DNA of 64,000 bases, taken from assembly GCA_951799405.1 (NCBI GenBank), contig OX637341.1:19149659-19213658 (forward strand). Reading direction: 5' to 3'. A program made the translations under genes and the position numbers. This document shows, one piece after another, positions 33,205 through 44,094 of this stretch. How positions within the stretch are numbered: the first letter of the stretch is position 1; each line of letters begins with the position of its first letter. The stretch is from Agapetus fuscipes (taxonomy: Eukaryota > Arthropoda > Insecta > Trichoptera > Glossosomatidae). The notes below the pieces were generated by a model, which saw only the letters and a list, made by a program, of their open reading frames with translations, did no database searches and was not told the origin of the DNA.

Positions 33205-35520
33205 CTATAATCTATCTATAATCTAAGTTGCAAGGATATATTCATTTAAAGCTCTCAGATGTATGCCCACAAACCAACAAGTGTAGTTCGCGCTTACAAA
33301 TGCTGAATGTGTACTTACAAATAAAATCCAAACCTCAAATGAACATAAGCCCCACAACTTTTGCCGACCTTCCCTGAAACAGGGGTGACATTGGCAAAGT
33401 GAACCATTTTTTACAGTATGGGTGGTCAGCCTCATACCAACCTATAAGTCAAGGAATATGAATAATAAATTACATTTAAATATAAAAAAGAACAAAACCT
33501 TACAAAGAAATCTATACAAAAAAAGTCAAAAATTTCCTATGCAAAAAAATGTAGCAAATGAATACACCAACATTAGAAATCAACATTGCAGATTAGCCGC
33601 CACTTCTTCCTGTCCTTGCATACTTCTTTCATTTCATCCAGAGTCATAACCTTTTTCATACAAGTCCTCCTTTTATTATGACTCTGGATATCCCATTCAT
33701 TCGCTATTTCAGAGATTTGATCCTTCCATACTTTTCTCGGTCTTCCTCTACCACGACATCCATCTATTCTAGCAACATATACTTTCTTCGTCAATCTTTC
33801 ATCACTCATTCTCTCCAAATGCCCGAACCATCTTAACATACTTCTTTTAATCTTCACTTTCACACTTTCCCTTACACCACATTCTTCTCTTACAAAATCA
33901 TTCCTCACCCTGTCACTTCGTTTTTTCCCAATCATACTTCTTAGATAGTCCATTTCTACTGTATGGACTTTACTAATTTCCCTTTCACTCACCGTCCAGG
34001 CTTCACTTCCATACATCAAGGTTGGCACTAGTATACCACCGTGCACCGCCAATCTAACATTTTTTGAGAGATTTTGGTTCCTGGCGATGCAAGCGGTCGC
34101 ACCCAGTACACACCTGCCTTTCATTATTCTTCTTTCAAATTCACCTGCCATTCTTCCATCTTTTTCAAACTTACTTCCCAAATATACAAACTGATTTACA
34201 ACATCAACATTCATTCCATTAATTTTAAATTCATAATTCATATTTTCATCATCTCTTTCAAAAATCAAAACTTTCGTCTTTCTTGCATTCAACTTCAAAT
34301 TATTACCTTTCAAAGCTTCGTTCAATCTAGAGAGCATCATTTGCAATTCCACTGCTGAATCAGATCATCCGCATACAGTAGAACGCTTACTTTGCTCTCT
34401 CCTATCATTAATCCACAATTATCAAGTCTAGCATCTCGAACACACTTGTCCATGACTATGTTAAATAGCCATGGGCTCATCACACATCCTTGCCTTACAC
34501 CCTTAAAAACTTCAAACCATTCACTATACTCACCATCAATACGAATGCAGGCCATACTATTCTCATAGTTCGCATGCACCGCATTGAGTAGAGCTCCATT
34601 CACTCCGTATGCTTTCAAAACATCCCACAACATACCTCTGTCCACTGAGTCAAAAGCCTTTTCCAGATCCACAAAGGCCGTGAATAGTTTCCCCCTCACC
34701 GACAATTGTTTTTCAACAAGTTGTCGTAGAGTGAAAATCTGATCAACACAGCCTCTACCGGCCATAAAGCCGGACTGTATATCGGAAACCCTTTTGCTAG
34801 TAGTCAGAATCACATTTTTTATAATCACCTTACAGAAGACTTTTCCTGGTATACTGAGTAGACTGATTGGTCTGAAGTTCTGACAGTCTTTTTTGTCCCC
34901 TTTACCTTTGTAAATGGGAACAATGACTGCCTTCCTCCAATCCATCGGTACTACTCCTGCATTCACACAAAGCTTACATAATTCAAACATCCAATCTATC
35001 ACACATTCACCTCCTGCTTTCAACATTTCACCATTTATACCATCAAACCCAGCAGACTTCCCATTCTTCAGACGTGAAATAGACACTTTCATTTCTTCTT
35101 TCAAAATCTTTAATTCATTCTCTTCATCTGTCTGTTCATAAATTCTTCTTTCACCCTGGCCAAAAATTTCTTGAAAATAGTTCTTCCATCTCTTGCATAC
35201 TTCTTCATTCTCCCATACCATCTCACCGGCAGCACTTTTGACTCCCGGAGTGGTCAATGCAGAAGATTTATTTCTATCCGCATTGATCCACCTCCAAAAT
35301 TCCTTCTTACTGTCGGTGAAACTTTTGTTAATCCTTTCATCAATCTTTCTTTGTTCATTCATCTTGCTTTCATAAATTATAGTCTTTGCCATTTTCTTAG
35401 CTATCTTATATTCGTCTTCTAGCTTTCTATCATTTCTATCATTCAGCCAATTTTCATAACACTTTTTCTTAACTTTCACAGCTTCTTTCACTCTATCATT
35501 CCACCAGGCATCTCCTTTCA
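33205..35520 (-). mobile_element. 5'-truncated family R RTE (DF subfamily) nested in another RTE
   Basis: Inserted in the C-terminal coding part of the outer RTE with the 5-bp duplication ATAAT (33200-33204 and 35521-35525). It lacks the endonuclease, starting in the frame at KGDAWW, and keeps RT, 3' UTR and an ATCTATA-type tail at its low-coordinate end. The RT frame is broken near 34345-34360, where ACTGCTGAATCAGA runs directly into the YADD codons, 14 bases after which sequence present in related copies is missing; it therefore reads as two frames (35521-34337 and 34352-33573). The C-terminus NVDF defines a subfamily shared with 8216-9171 and 3418. Confidence 0.85.
33573..35520 (-). pseudogene. 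Reverse transcriptase of the nested RTE copy, frameshifted
   Basis: Two abutting frames, about 394 and 259 residues, cover RT from KGDAWWNDRVKEA to the NVDF stop. Motifs RPISLLS, FVDLEKAFD, RQGCVMSP and YADD are in the first frame; the second begins at the MELQMMLSRLNEAL helix. A small deletion just after YADD, removing the segment that reads AVLVSDSA in other copies, shifts the frame. Otherwise the sequence is close to the copy at 22373-24529. Confidence 0.85.
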
Positions 35521-37497
35521 ATTATGACTCTGGATATTCCATTCATTCGCAATTTCGGATATTTGGTCCATCCATACCTTTCTCGGTCTTCCTCTACCAC
35601 GACATCCATCTATTCTACCAACATATACTTTCTTCGTCAGTCTTTCCTCATTCATTCTCTCCATATGCCCAAACCATCTTAACAAACTTCTTTTAATCTT
35701 CACTTTCACACTTTCTCTTGCACCACATTCTTCTCTTACAAAATCATTCCTCGCCCTGTCACTCCGTTTTTTCCCAATCACACTTCTTAGAAAGTCCATT
35801 TCAACAGTATGGACTTTACTAATTTCACTTTCATTCACCGTCCAGGCCTCGCTTCCATACATCAAGGTGGGTAAAAGTATGCCACTGCGTACCGCCAATC
35901 GAGCATTTTTAGATATGTTTTGATTTTTGGCGATACAAGCTGTGGCACCCAGTACACACCTGCCCTTCATTACTCTTCTTTCAAATTCACCGGTCATTCT
36001 TCCATCTTTTTCAAACATACTTCCCAGGTATACAAACTCATTTACGACATCAACATTCATTCCATTAATTTTAAATTCATAATTCATACTTTCATCATCT
36101 CTTTCAAAAATCAATACTTTCGTCTTACTTGCATTCAACTTCAGATGGTTACCTAACAAAGCTTCATTCAATCTACAGAGCATTGTTTGCAATTCTACTG
36201 CTGAATCAGAAACAAGAACTGCATCATCTGCATACAGTAAAACACTCACTTTGCTCTCTCCTATCGTCAATCCACAATCATTAAGTCGAGCATCTCTGAC
36301 ACACTTGTCCATGACTATGTTAAATAGCCATGGACTCATCACACATCCTTGCCTCACACCCTTATAAACTTCAAACCACTCACTATACTCACCATCAATA
36401 CGAACACATGCCTTACTATTTTCATAGTTGGCATGCACCGCACCTAGGAGAGCCCCATTCACTCCGTATGCTTTCAAAACATCCCATAACATACCTCTGT
36501 CTACTGAGTCAAAAGCCTTTTCCAGATCTACAAAGGCCGTGAACAGCTTCCGCCTCACCGACAATTGTTTTTCAACAAGTTGTCGTAGAGTAAAAATCTG
36601 ATCAACACAGCCTCTACCGGCCATAAAGCCGGACTGTATATCGGAAATCCTTTCACTAGTAGTCAGAATCACATTTTTTATAATCACCTTACAGAAGACT
36701 TTTCCTGGTATACTGAGTAGACTGATTGGTCTGAAGTTCTGACAGTCTTTTTTGTCCCCTTTACCTTTGTAAATGGGAACAATGACTGCCTTCCTCCAAT
36801 CCATCGGTACTACTCCTGCATTCACACAAAGCTTACATAATTCGTACATCCAATCTATCACGCATTCACCTCCTGCTTTCAACATTTCACCATTTATTCC
36901 ATCAAACCCAGCAGACTTTCCATTCTTCAAACATTCAATAGATACTTTTATTTCCTCTTTCAAAATCCTAAATTCATTCTCTTCTGTCATTTTTCTAAAC
37001 AAATTTCTTTCGCCCCGACCAAAAATCCCTTCAAAATATTCTTTCCATCTCTTACATACTTCATCATTCTCCCATACCATCTCACCAACAGCACTTTTGA
37101 TTCCTGGGGTGGTCAATGCAGAATCTTTATTCCTAATGGCACCGACCCATCTCCAGAATTCCTTCCTACTGTCGGTGAAACTTCTGTTCATTTTTTCATC
37201 AATCTTTCTCTGTTCATTCGCTTTGCTTTCATAAACTATATTCTTCGCCATTCGCTTGGCTATCTTATATTCATCTTCTAGCTTTCTATCATTCCTGTCG
37301 TTCAGCCACTTTTTGTAACATTCCTTCTTTACTTTCACAGCCTCTTTTACTTTAGCATTCCACCAGGCATCCCCTTTCAATCTTCCACCTTTCGTTTCTC
37401 CACATACTTTTCGAGCACATTCAATCATTCTTTCTTTCATATCCTTCCACATGCTTTCAATATCTTTTTCATTCACATTCTTTTCAAGTTCATTCAC
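35521..37497 (-). CDS. Reverse transcriptase of family R RTE LINE (3' part displaced)
   Basis: About 658 residues open from a GTG at 37497, in the frame displaced by the upstream one-base deletion. RT motifs in order: RPISLLS at residues 256-262, FVDLEKAFD at 322-330, RQGCVMSP at 382-389 and the catalytic YADD at 422-425, followed by the RTE-type C-terminus with LLRWFGHMERM and RGRGRPRKVW. The frame runs to NEWNIQSHN at the nested insertion; the missing ~43 codons, ending in the DVGG class terminus, are at 33204-33080. Apart from the frameshift and the insertion no internal stop is seen, so both disabling changes are recent relative to the coding region. Confidence 0.85.
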
Positions 37498-38419
37498 ACT
37501 TAACTTTTTGTATTTCTGATTTATACTTCACTTTCACGTTTTCATCACTCAGACTTTCTACTTTTATTCTTGGCTTTCTTACTTTCTTCTTACGTTTCTT
37601 CTTTCTTACTTCTCCAATCATTATTTTAGCGCATAAGAGATAGTGGTCACTGCATATTTCAGGCCCACGATAGACACGGCTATCTCTTACGGCTCCTCTC
37701 AGTCTTTCATCCACACAGATGTAGTCAATGATTGTGCGACTTCCCACAATCTGCCTTGTGTACAGATGCACATCTTTGTGCCGAAACCATGTGTTTGATG
37801 CAAAAAGGCTGTGCTCTGCACACAAAGCTATCAGGTGTCGCCCATTATCATTGACTACACCTCGTCCACTAGGACCAACAATTTTCACACATTCATCTCT
37901 TTGCTTACCTACCCATCCATTCATATCACCCAAAATTATAATGAATTCATTCTTCTTACTTTCACGCACAGCTGCATTCAACTCGTTCCAAAAATTCATT
38001 TTCACCTCCATACATTCTGAATCTACAGGAGCATAACAGGCCACCAAGAAAATTCTCATCTTGCTTGTTTTAAATTTAACAATCAAGATTCTTGGGGAGA
38101 CTCTTTTGTAACCCGTTATGCATCCTTTCACATTTTCACTAACGATCACGCCAACACCTTGTCTTTCATTCCCATCTTCTACACCTGACCAGATATACAA
38201 TTCACCATTCATTAGTACTTTTTCACCATTCCCTTTCATTTTTGTCTCTGTCACACCCATCACTTGTATTCTCTTTTCATTCATCACAGTCACAATTTCC
38301 TTCTCCTTACACTCATTCATTCTTCTGACATTCCAAGTTCCAATCACCCATTCATTCTCTCTGAGCAAGTTTCTGGCGGTGTCTCTGCAAAGTGGAACTG
38401 AGCTTATGTTGGCGTACAT
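37490..38419 (-). CDS. APE-type endonuclease domain of family R RTE LINE
   Basis: 309-residue reading frame with the apurinic/apyrimidinic-type endonuclease that nicks target DNA for target-primed reverse transcription. Visible motifs: GTWN at residues 27-30, TETK at 57-60 (catalytic Glu region), YAP at 129-131, GDMN at 164-167, DYI at 232-234 and SDH at 257-259 (catalytic Asp-His). All key residues are present, so the domain looks functional. The frame ends in a stop 8 bases past the first RT codon; comparison with the copy at 22001-24529 shows a one-base deletion near 37500-37510 (AAAAGTTAAGT against AAAATTTTAAGT), so this is one ancestral endonuclease-RT frame broken by a frameshift. The start ATG at 38419 is simply the first in frame. 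Confidence 0.85.
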   Translation of the reverse strand: MYANISSVPLCRDTARNLLRENEWVIGTWNVRRMNECKEKEIVTVMNEKRIQVMGVTETKMKGNGEKVLMNGELYIWSGVEDGNERQGVGVIVSENVKGCITGYKRVSPRILIVKFKTSKMRIFLVACYAPVDSECMEVKMNFWNELNAAVRESKKNEFIIILGDMNGWVGKQRDECVKIVGPSGRGVVNDNGRHLIALCAEHSLFASNTWFRHKDVHLYTRQIVGSRTIIDYICVDERLRGAVRDSRVYRGPEICSDHYLLCAKIMIGEVRKKKRKKKVRKPRIKVESLSDENVKVKYKSEIQKVKCE

Positions 38420-38700
38420 AGGCCTTATTTAATACACAAACTAAATTAAATATAGGTATCAAATAATACTCGTAACAATAAAAAAATAAAAAATAATAAT
38501 ATTAAAAATTATCAAAAGATTAAAAATAAATAAATAAATTATTATTATTAAGATCATTATATAAAATTAATTAAATCCTAATCCTAATCGGGGTGTCAGC
38601 TTCTCTCTCTAGGAAAGTCGAAGGGTGCTTATGTCAGGATGATGTTGAAGTTAAAGTTGGCGTTGCCGGAGTAGCTCCTGGCGGGCTACGTGGGTCCTCG
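38420..38700 (-). other. 5' UTR region of full-length RTE
   Basis: Antisense CGAGGACCCACGTAGCCC to the endonuclease start; an AT-rich middle (AATAATAATTTATTTAT). In RTE elements the internal promoter lies here; none is proven. Confidence 0.5.
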
Positions 38701-38917
38701 CATAATCATTCTTTAATTTAACAATGCATGATCATTGTTTCCGGTTCTTTTGCAGGCTAAACAATTATTACAATCTACCTTCATAAAAAACTTCATGTCT
38801 TTTAAATCTACTCAAAATGTTTTTAAAGTAAAACACAATATGAAAATTGATGATCTAAATGGAACTGTCTTTGAAATGACTTTAACCGTATTTCAACGTG
38901 TTTCAAACGCAAAATAA

Positions 38918-39540
38918 AATTCCGGCAATGTTTACTCAGCCTTCGTAGGATATGAGTAGGGACGTGGGAAACCCTTACTTCAACTAAAAACCCTTTAACT
39001 GAAAAAAATAATCGGTTCCACTCGCCACATACGAACTGTAACTGTAACTCTGTCGCCATTCCGCTAGGGGTGGCCAGAGCCTCTGCAGAGTTGCCTCCAT
39101 TTTTTTCCTATCCTGACATACCTCTTTCAATTCCTTCATATCCATCACCTTTTTCATGCATTTTCTTCTTTTACGCTCACTTCGTATATCCCATTCTTTC
39201 ACAATCTCCTCAATCTGATCACTCCATACTTTTCTCGGTCGTCCCTTCCCTCTTTTTCCTTTCACACTTTCTTTGTATACATACTTTGTCAGTCTATCAT
39301 CTTTCATTCTTTCCACATGCCCAAACCATCTCATCACAATTCTTTTGTACTTTAACTTTCACATCCTCTTTCAAATTACATTCTTTTTTTACCCATTCAT
39401 TCCTAACTCTATCCCTCAAAGTTTTTCCTGTCATACTTCTCAAATGCTTCATTTCCACCGTACATACTTTACTCATTTCGCTATCATCCCTTTCGCAAGA
39501 ACCCTTTGGGGAGAATGAGGCAAGATGTTATAGTACATAA
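38918..39540 (+). mobile_element. SINE-A fragment split by family T LINE
   Basis: AATTCCGGCAATGTTTACTC to CACTCGCCACATACGAAC, then after the LINE, ACCCTTTGGGGAGAATGAGG to AGATGTTATAG. Head missing. Confidence 0.8.
39037..39498 (-). mobile_element. 5'-truncated family T RTE-like LINE nested in SINE-A
   Basis: Tail (TAACTGTAACTG) at 39037, then the GGCGACAGAG/GGGGTGGCCAGAG 3' region, then codons for RWFGHVERMKDDRLTKYVYK and RGKGRPRKVW on the - strand. A frameshift at about 39337 separates the C-terminal frame from upstream codons (VRNEWVKKEC region). It is flanked by GAAC at 39033-39036 and 39499-39502 and interrupts a SINE-A whose two halves match the intact copies. Confidence 0.85.
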
Positions 39541-39654
39541 GAACGTATTTACTAGCGCTCCAAAAGCTTTGGCTAATAGACAGTTCTTCAATCACAAACC
39601 TTTGATAAGTCTTTTGAATGTTTTCATGTTTAAAAACCTCTTTTTTTTTCGCAG

Positions 39655-39829
39655 AGTTCTGGGAGGACCACTTCCACTGCCGCTACCCTAACAGCTCCCT
39701 GACCCCATACAACAAGAAGTACACGGTTCCATGCACTGGCAAAGAGAAGCTCACCAGGCAGAACACTGACTTTGAAGACCAGCTGCAGTTTGTGTCTGAT
39801 GCTGTCATGGCCTTTGCTTACGCTATCAG
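39655..39829 (+). CDS. mGluR: mGluR exon B (ligand-binding domain)
   Basis: Second mGluR exon in the window, 175 bp, phase 1 to phase 2. It continues from exon A as E-FWEDHFHCRYPNSS and ends at MAFAYAIR, matching the FWE..F.C block and the following conserved V.DAV.A.A helix of the ligand-binding domain. Two cysteines and one sequon (NSS) are visible. Acceptor is tttttcgcag; donor is gtatgt at 39830, splitting the Arg codon AG|G with exon C. The gene is expected to act at synapses as a G-protein-coupled glutamate sensor. About 29.8 kb of intron, almost all transposon-derived, separates this exon from exon A; a family T LINE sits in a SINE only 120-740 bp upstream. Confidence 0.95.
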
Positions 39830-40553
39830 GTATGTTACGATTTTTGGTTCGGAAACTTTTCAAATAAAACACTACTCTTCTTTTTACTTCTTTATTTTAC
39901 ACGTTTATATTTATTTTTACAAAGACACTTTCATTTATTTCATTACACTTGGTTTGAGTTCACTGGTCGAATTCGTTTATTGTATTGGAGCTCACAGATA
40001 AGACTGTATTTGTTAGAGCTTGAAGACCAAATGCCTAGTGCAAGCAATTTGAACCCTTTATATACTAAGAAGATGGAACTGTCGAGAACACATTGTTGCT
40101 AGACTGTTCTCGAAGCACATACATAATTAAAGTAATCTAGTGACTTCTCTATTTACTCACAATCATCAATTCTACCCACCAATACAATAAAGAATTCCTA
40201 TTAGCTATAACTAATACCTATACTTATTTTAATATTAATATTGCATATTTACATAACAATATCATTTGCTTTGTATGCTTCTTAAGGTTCTCAAGGTTGG
40301 TGGTCATCGTGTTATTCTTTATTTGAGTCTTATTACCAACAAGATGATTACTTAATTTGTACGATTTCGGAAATCTATAAATATAGCCAGAGCTAGAAAT
40401 CAATTGGTGTAAATAGTGAACCAAATCGTGTCAAATAAATTCTGTTCAAATAAATAATTGCTGTTTAAATAAAAGAGAACTCAGTAAAATCATAACAATA
40501 TTTTGCACATGATTACAATGGCTTGATGATAAACTTGTTGATTTTGCTTACAG

Positions 40554-40660
40554 GGACATGCACCGTGAGCTGTGTAATGGCAGAGCAGGTCTATGCGAGG
40601 CCATGAAGCCAACTAAAGGGCCAGAGTTGCTGAGATACCTGAGGAAGGTGCAGTTCGAAG
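40554..40660 (+). CDS. mGluR: mGluR exon C (distal glutamate-binding lysine)
   Basis: 107-bp mGluR exon, phase 2 to phase 1, encoding R-DMHRELCNGRAGLCEAMKP and on to LLRYLRKVQFEG. The C..L C.AMKP motif is diagnostic: in mammalian mGluRs the lysine of this motif binds the distal carboxylate of glutamate, so the exon argues for a true glutamate receptor and not the insect DmXR paralog. Acceptor ttgcttacag, donor gtgagc at 40661. The intron to exon B is only 724 bp, the shortest in this stretch and without recognisable mobile elements. The final G of the exon joins GT of exon D to make a Gly codon. Confidence 0.95.
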
Positions 40661-40770
40661 GTGAGCTTCAATACATGCTATTCATATTTGAATACTTCTC
40701 AAGCTATTTGCACTTGTATGTCATCAATCAAACACGGGTACATAAGTTCGTGTTTACACATAAGTTCTAC

Positions 40771-41184
40771 ATATCGACGGTTCAAAGGAAGTAGGGCATA
40801 AGCGACGCGACGTTTTGGTCAAAATGAGTTATGAATGCTATTCTACTTAATAATTTCCGCTGTTTCTAATGCGCCCATAGCTCTACGATATTTTTTTTGT
40901 TGTTTCTGCTCAAGCAAACAACTTCGTTTTCGAAGAATGATTTTGGTGTAAACGAAAAAAATTTGGCCTTTTTTGTCATAAAAGCGCTTGTGACATACAA
41001 ACATCTTAAAACCACATTAATAGGAACGCCTTTATTCTTTTTTTATTTTTGAGCTGTTTTCATTTTAATGATATGATAAAAAATAAGAAAGCCATTTTTC
41101 TGCAATCTCAAACTTTAAACTGCTCTCCTGAACAATTTTGTTTTTGTCGCTTATATATATATACTTCCTTTTAACCGTCGATAT
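40771..41184. mobile_element. ATATCGACGGTT MITE
   Basis: ATATCGACGGTTCAAAGGAAG at left, ACTTCCTTTTAACCGTCGATAT inverted at right; core with CTCAAGCAAACAAC and GAGAGCAG. Three copies in the window. Confidence 0.8.
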
Positions 41185-41194
41185 TTACTGACAA

Positions 41195-41485
41195 AATAAA
41201 AGTATCAAATATCAAATGAACATAAACCTTAAACCACCCTTCTCTGAAACAAGGGTAACTTTGGCCATGTGAACCATTTTTAACAAGATGCGATGTCAAC
41301 CTCATACTCACTTATTAGTCAAAAAACTGATTTAAGTAAATTACGTTAATTTAAACTTAAATTAAAATTATTGTTTTTTTTTTAATTATTAAGGCCCGAA
41401 TTCAGATCAAATACTTTTTTTTTCCTTGCAAATATCTTTCATTTCATTCAGATCTTCGTTCATAATCTTCTTGTCCTTAAAAATC
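41195..41485 (-). mobile_element. Old family R 3' fragment
   Basis: Diverged tail (TTCTCTGAAACAAGGGTAAC) plus remnants of C-terminal codons (CTTTCATTTCATTCAGATC). Confidence 0.65.
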
Positions 41486-42154
41486 ATTGTCATTTAAAAG
41501 TGTAAAAAAAATGTTCTTTTCAACCTTTTTGCACTTAATCCTTGATTCGTTATAAAAATAAATTGCTTTCTCGCAAATACAGCAAACTTCATATTTATTA
41601 CTCCATACATTTTATTTTAATTGGCTCCGCAAAATAACCGGCTGCCAATATTCTATAATCTACTACAATATAAACATCATAACAATTAATTTTGATGATA
41701 TCAAACTTCAATCGAGATGGATTTATTGTTAATTGAAATCCAATAATTATGTAAATTCACACATCTGGCAAGGTAGAAAAAATAATTGAAAACTGTCATT
41801 AATTTCCCGAAATGTATTAAATTAATAAACATACTTTTTTGATTGAATTGAAAGAACACTTTCCATACGGATGTTTCAATTTTTTTTTCTCTCTTCGGAC
41901 AAACGTTACACGTCTTTCATGCCATGAGGGATCTTAGTAACCAAAAACATTCATTAGTAGCCTTTTACGTCACAACTTTTTTGACGCTTTGAAATGTGCG
42001 GATGTTATTTTTCTCGGCCACAGTCGAATTGTGCTGATAGTATAATCAGAACTGAAGCTTCTTACTGATCTTTTACATTTTAGATAATAATCTGAAATGA
42101 GTGTAAGCTTGAAAGCATTCAGATCTTTATGTACGTATAGCGCAACGCTATGCA
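41486..42154. other. Intron, nothing recognised
   Basis: No supported feature. Confidence 0.5.
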
Positions 42155-42639
42155 AAAACGTAACTAAGCCATACATATAGTGTTACTTCTTGCCTGCGTT
42201 ATCCCCGAAACGGTCGCATGTGGCGATTCGGAACCTATTTTATTTTTATTAGAAAGGGGACCGGCCTCACATCAACCACTTTCAGTGAAAGTGGGGGTTT
42301 TCCAGTTCCCGGGGGGCTGGTTCTCATTTTTTGTGAATGCTGAGTAAGCCTTTTGAAATCTTGTTCTCGGCGTGGAATGCAAGCATTCTACTAATTGAGC
42401 TATCGACCTTTTAACGAGCTTGGTCGTCGTCGCTACAAAGCGCCAATTCTCCAACAAGACCCAATTGTTGTATGGCTGGATGGACCTTTTGATGACCGGT
42501 CTTTGGTAAAGGTTTATAAATTTTTCAACGCAGCCAAGAGAAAATTTTAAAATTTAAATTTTTGTGCTCCGCCAAAATTCGAGCCCACAACCTTCCGTTC
42601 ACGAGTCCGAAGTGTTACTACTAGACTACGGACCGGTCT
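42155..42639 (-). mobile_element. Composite SINE: SINE-Q followed by SINE-A
   Basis: On the - strand: SINE-Q head from 42639 (GGACCGGTCCGTAG type, B box region), body to GACCAAGCTCGTTAAAAGG near 42412, then the SINE-A head TCGATAGCTCAATTAGTAG and body to AAGAAGTAACACTATATG and GCTTAGTTACG. Two internal Pol III promoter regions in one unit. Confidence 0.85.
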
Positions 42640-43252
42640 TGCATAATGAATAAATAATTATCTGATCTTCCAGAAACCATACAAAATCCATATAGTTGCC
42701 TACCCTTGCTTGAAATGTTATCCACGTCTCTGTTAAAATAACTCATCTACATGTTCTGGAAATCTCTACTTCTACAGGTTTCCCTTTAATTAGGTACATG
42801 TCTTCCAAGGACCAAAAAGCAGCCTCAATAGTCCTTACGTGGTACGAGGTTGGCTTTATGTCGCTCTGCTAAGGCAGTTTCTGCTAGGATGGACTCAAGA
42901 GAGAAGGTAACCGGCCTTTAGAAGGCAACTCATGTCTGCAGCGTCTTTTGCTTATTAGGGAAATTAACGTACTTGGAGTGAATATATAATTACATATTAA
43001 GTAGAATAATTTATGCCAGAAAAACTGTCAAATTCTTCTTATTTTAATTCTCATGGAATGGTAAAGCTACACGTAAAAAAAACATGCTTTGGAAACCATC
43101 GATATATTGAATATAGCCATGTTGGAAAAATATTTTTATTTATTACAAAAAAACGCGGTAAGAAATTGCACTGTTTGCGCAGCTTGTTGCGTTTTTAATG
43201 TATAAATTATTTATCAATAGAACTGCTTAGATATTACTAACTTTAAATTTTA
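42640..43252. other. Intron, nothing recognised
   Basis: A SINE-A end-like string (GCGGTAAGAAATTGCAC) at 43155 only. Confidence 0.4.
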
Positions 43253-43692
43253 TATATCGAAGAAAATAGGATATAAGCTACACAAACCTAATTGTTCAGG
43301 AGAGCAGCTTAAAGTTTGACATTACAGAAAAATGGAAAAAATTATTTATTTTTTATCATGTACCTAGTTAAAATCAAAACAGCTCTACAAATAAAAAAAT
43401 TAAAAACATTAATTGGCATTCCTATAAATGTGGATTTTCGATGTTTTACGATTCTTTTATGTCACAAGCTCCTTTACGACAAAAAGGCCAAAATCTTGTC
43501 GATTACACCAAAACTATACTTTAAAAGTTACATAGTTGTTTGCTTGGGCATTGACAACAAAAAAAACATCGTAGAGCTATGGGAGTTAGTGCATTAGAAA
43601 GAACGGAAAATTTCAAGTAGGATAGCGTTCATAACTCATTTTTACCAAAACGTCGCTTAATTATGCCCTACTTCCTTTTAACCGTCGATATT
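43253..43692. mobile_element. ATATCGACGGTT MITE
   Basis: Reverse orientation to 40771-41184; right end CTACTTCCTTTTAACCGTCG; left repeat degraded (ATATATCGAAGAAAATAGG). Contains an ~93-codon frame of no recognisable protein. Confidence 0.8.
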
Positions 43693-43854
43693 TGAAAGTA
43701 AAATCGTAAAATAAAGTCTAAAATAATTATAAAACAGCTCCTTTGGATTGAAGTTTGGTGTCGGAAGTAAAATATGATACGTCTTTTAATCTTAAATTAT
43801 AGAAGTCACTTAAACGTAGGATTTTGCATCTGCTTTCAGCGTTACAGGGGGAGC

Positions 43855-43955
43855 ACATGACGCATCCCACTCTAGGGAATCGAACCACTCACCGCGGGGC
43901 CGTTATGGAGATATCGTCCCGGTCAGAGAGATGTGCAAACACTTTTAGCAGAGTT
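43855..43955 (-). mobile_element. Possible tRNA-like SINE head
   Basis: On the - strand AACGGCCCCGCGGTGAGTGG then B-box GTTCGATTCCCTAG. Single copy in the window, so family not established. Confidence 0.35.
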
Positions 43956-44094
43956 AATAATCTGAAGGAATGAACATATTTGTATAGGATACCATGACAT
44001 TCAAGATCTTTGTTCAGTTGTTTTCATATCGAACTGCAACTTAGATTATTTTGTGAATGCTCCGAAGCGTAATGATCAACGTTTTGGATTCGTA

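Larger units (their letters stand above)
32742..38700 (-). mobile_element. Near-full-length RTE-like LINE (family R, GG subfamily), split by a nested copy
   Basis: Non-LTR retrotransposon of the RTE type on the - strand. Reading 5' to 3' on that strand: 5' UTR (38700-38420), endonuclease (38419-37490), reverse transcriptase (37497-35518), interruption by another RTE copy (33205-35520), then the last ~43 codons, 3' UTR and a GATTA-repeat tail (33204-32742). The two parts fit exactly: the RT part stops at AGTCATAAT and the other starts at ATAATAAAAG, giving a 5-bp duplication of the target. Without the insert the element is about 3.6 kb, a usual size for RTE elements. A possible GATTATG flanking duplication (38700/32742) partly overlaps the tail repeat and is uncertain. 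It lies antisense in the mGluR intron. Confidence 0.85.

Noticed and set aside
34074..37234. Several + strand frames of 75-153 codons over the RTE copies
   Set aside because: Shadows of the antisense reverse-transcriptase frame; composition (Phe/Ser/His-rich) reflects the complement of RT codons.
35518..38419. Programmed frameshift between endonuclease and RT
   Set aside because: A related copy has the two regions in one frame, and the shift needed here is +1 without a convincing slippery site.
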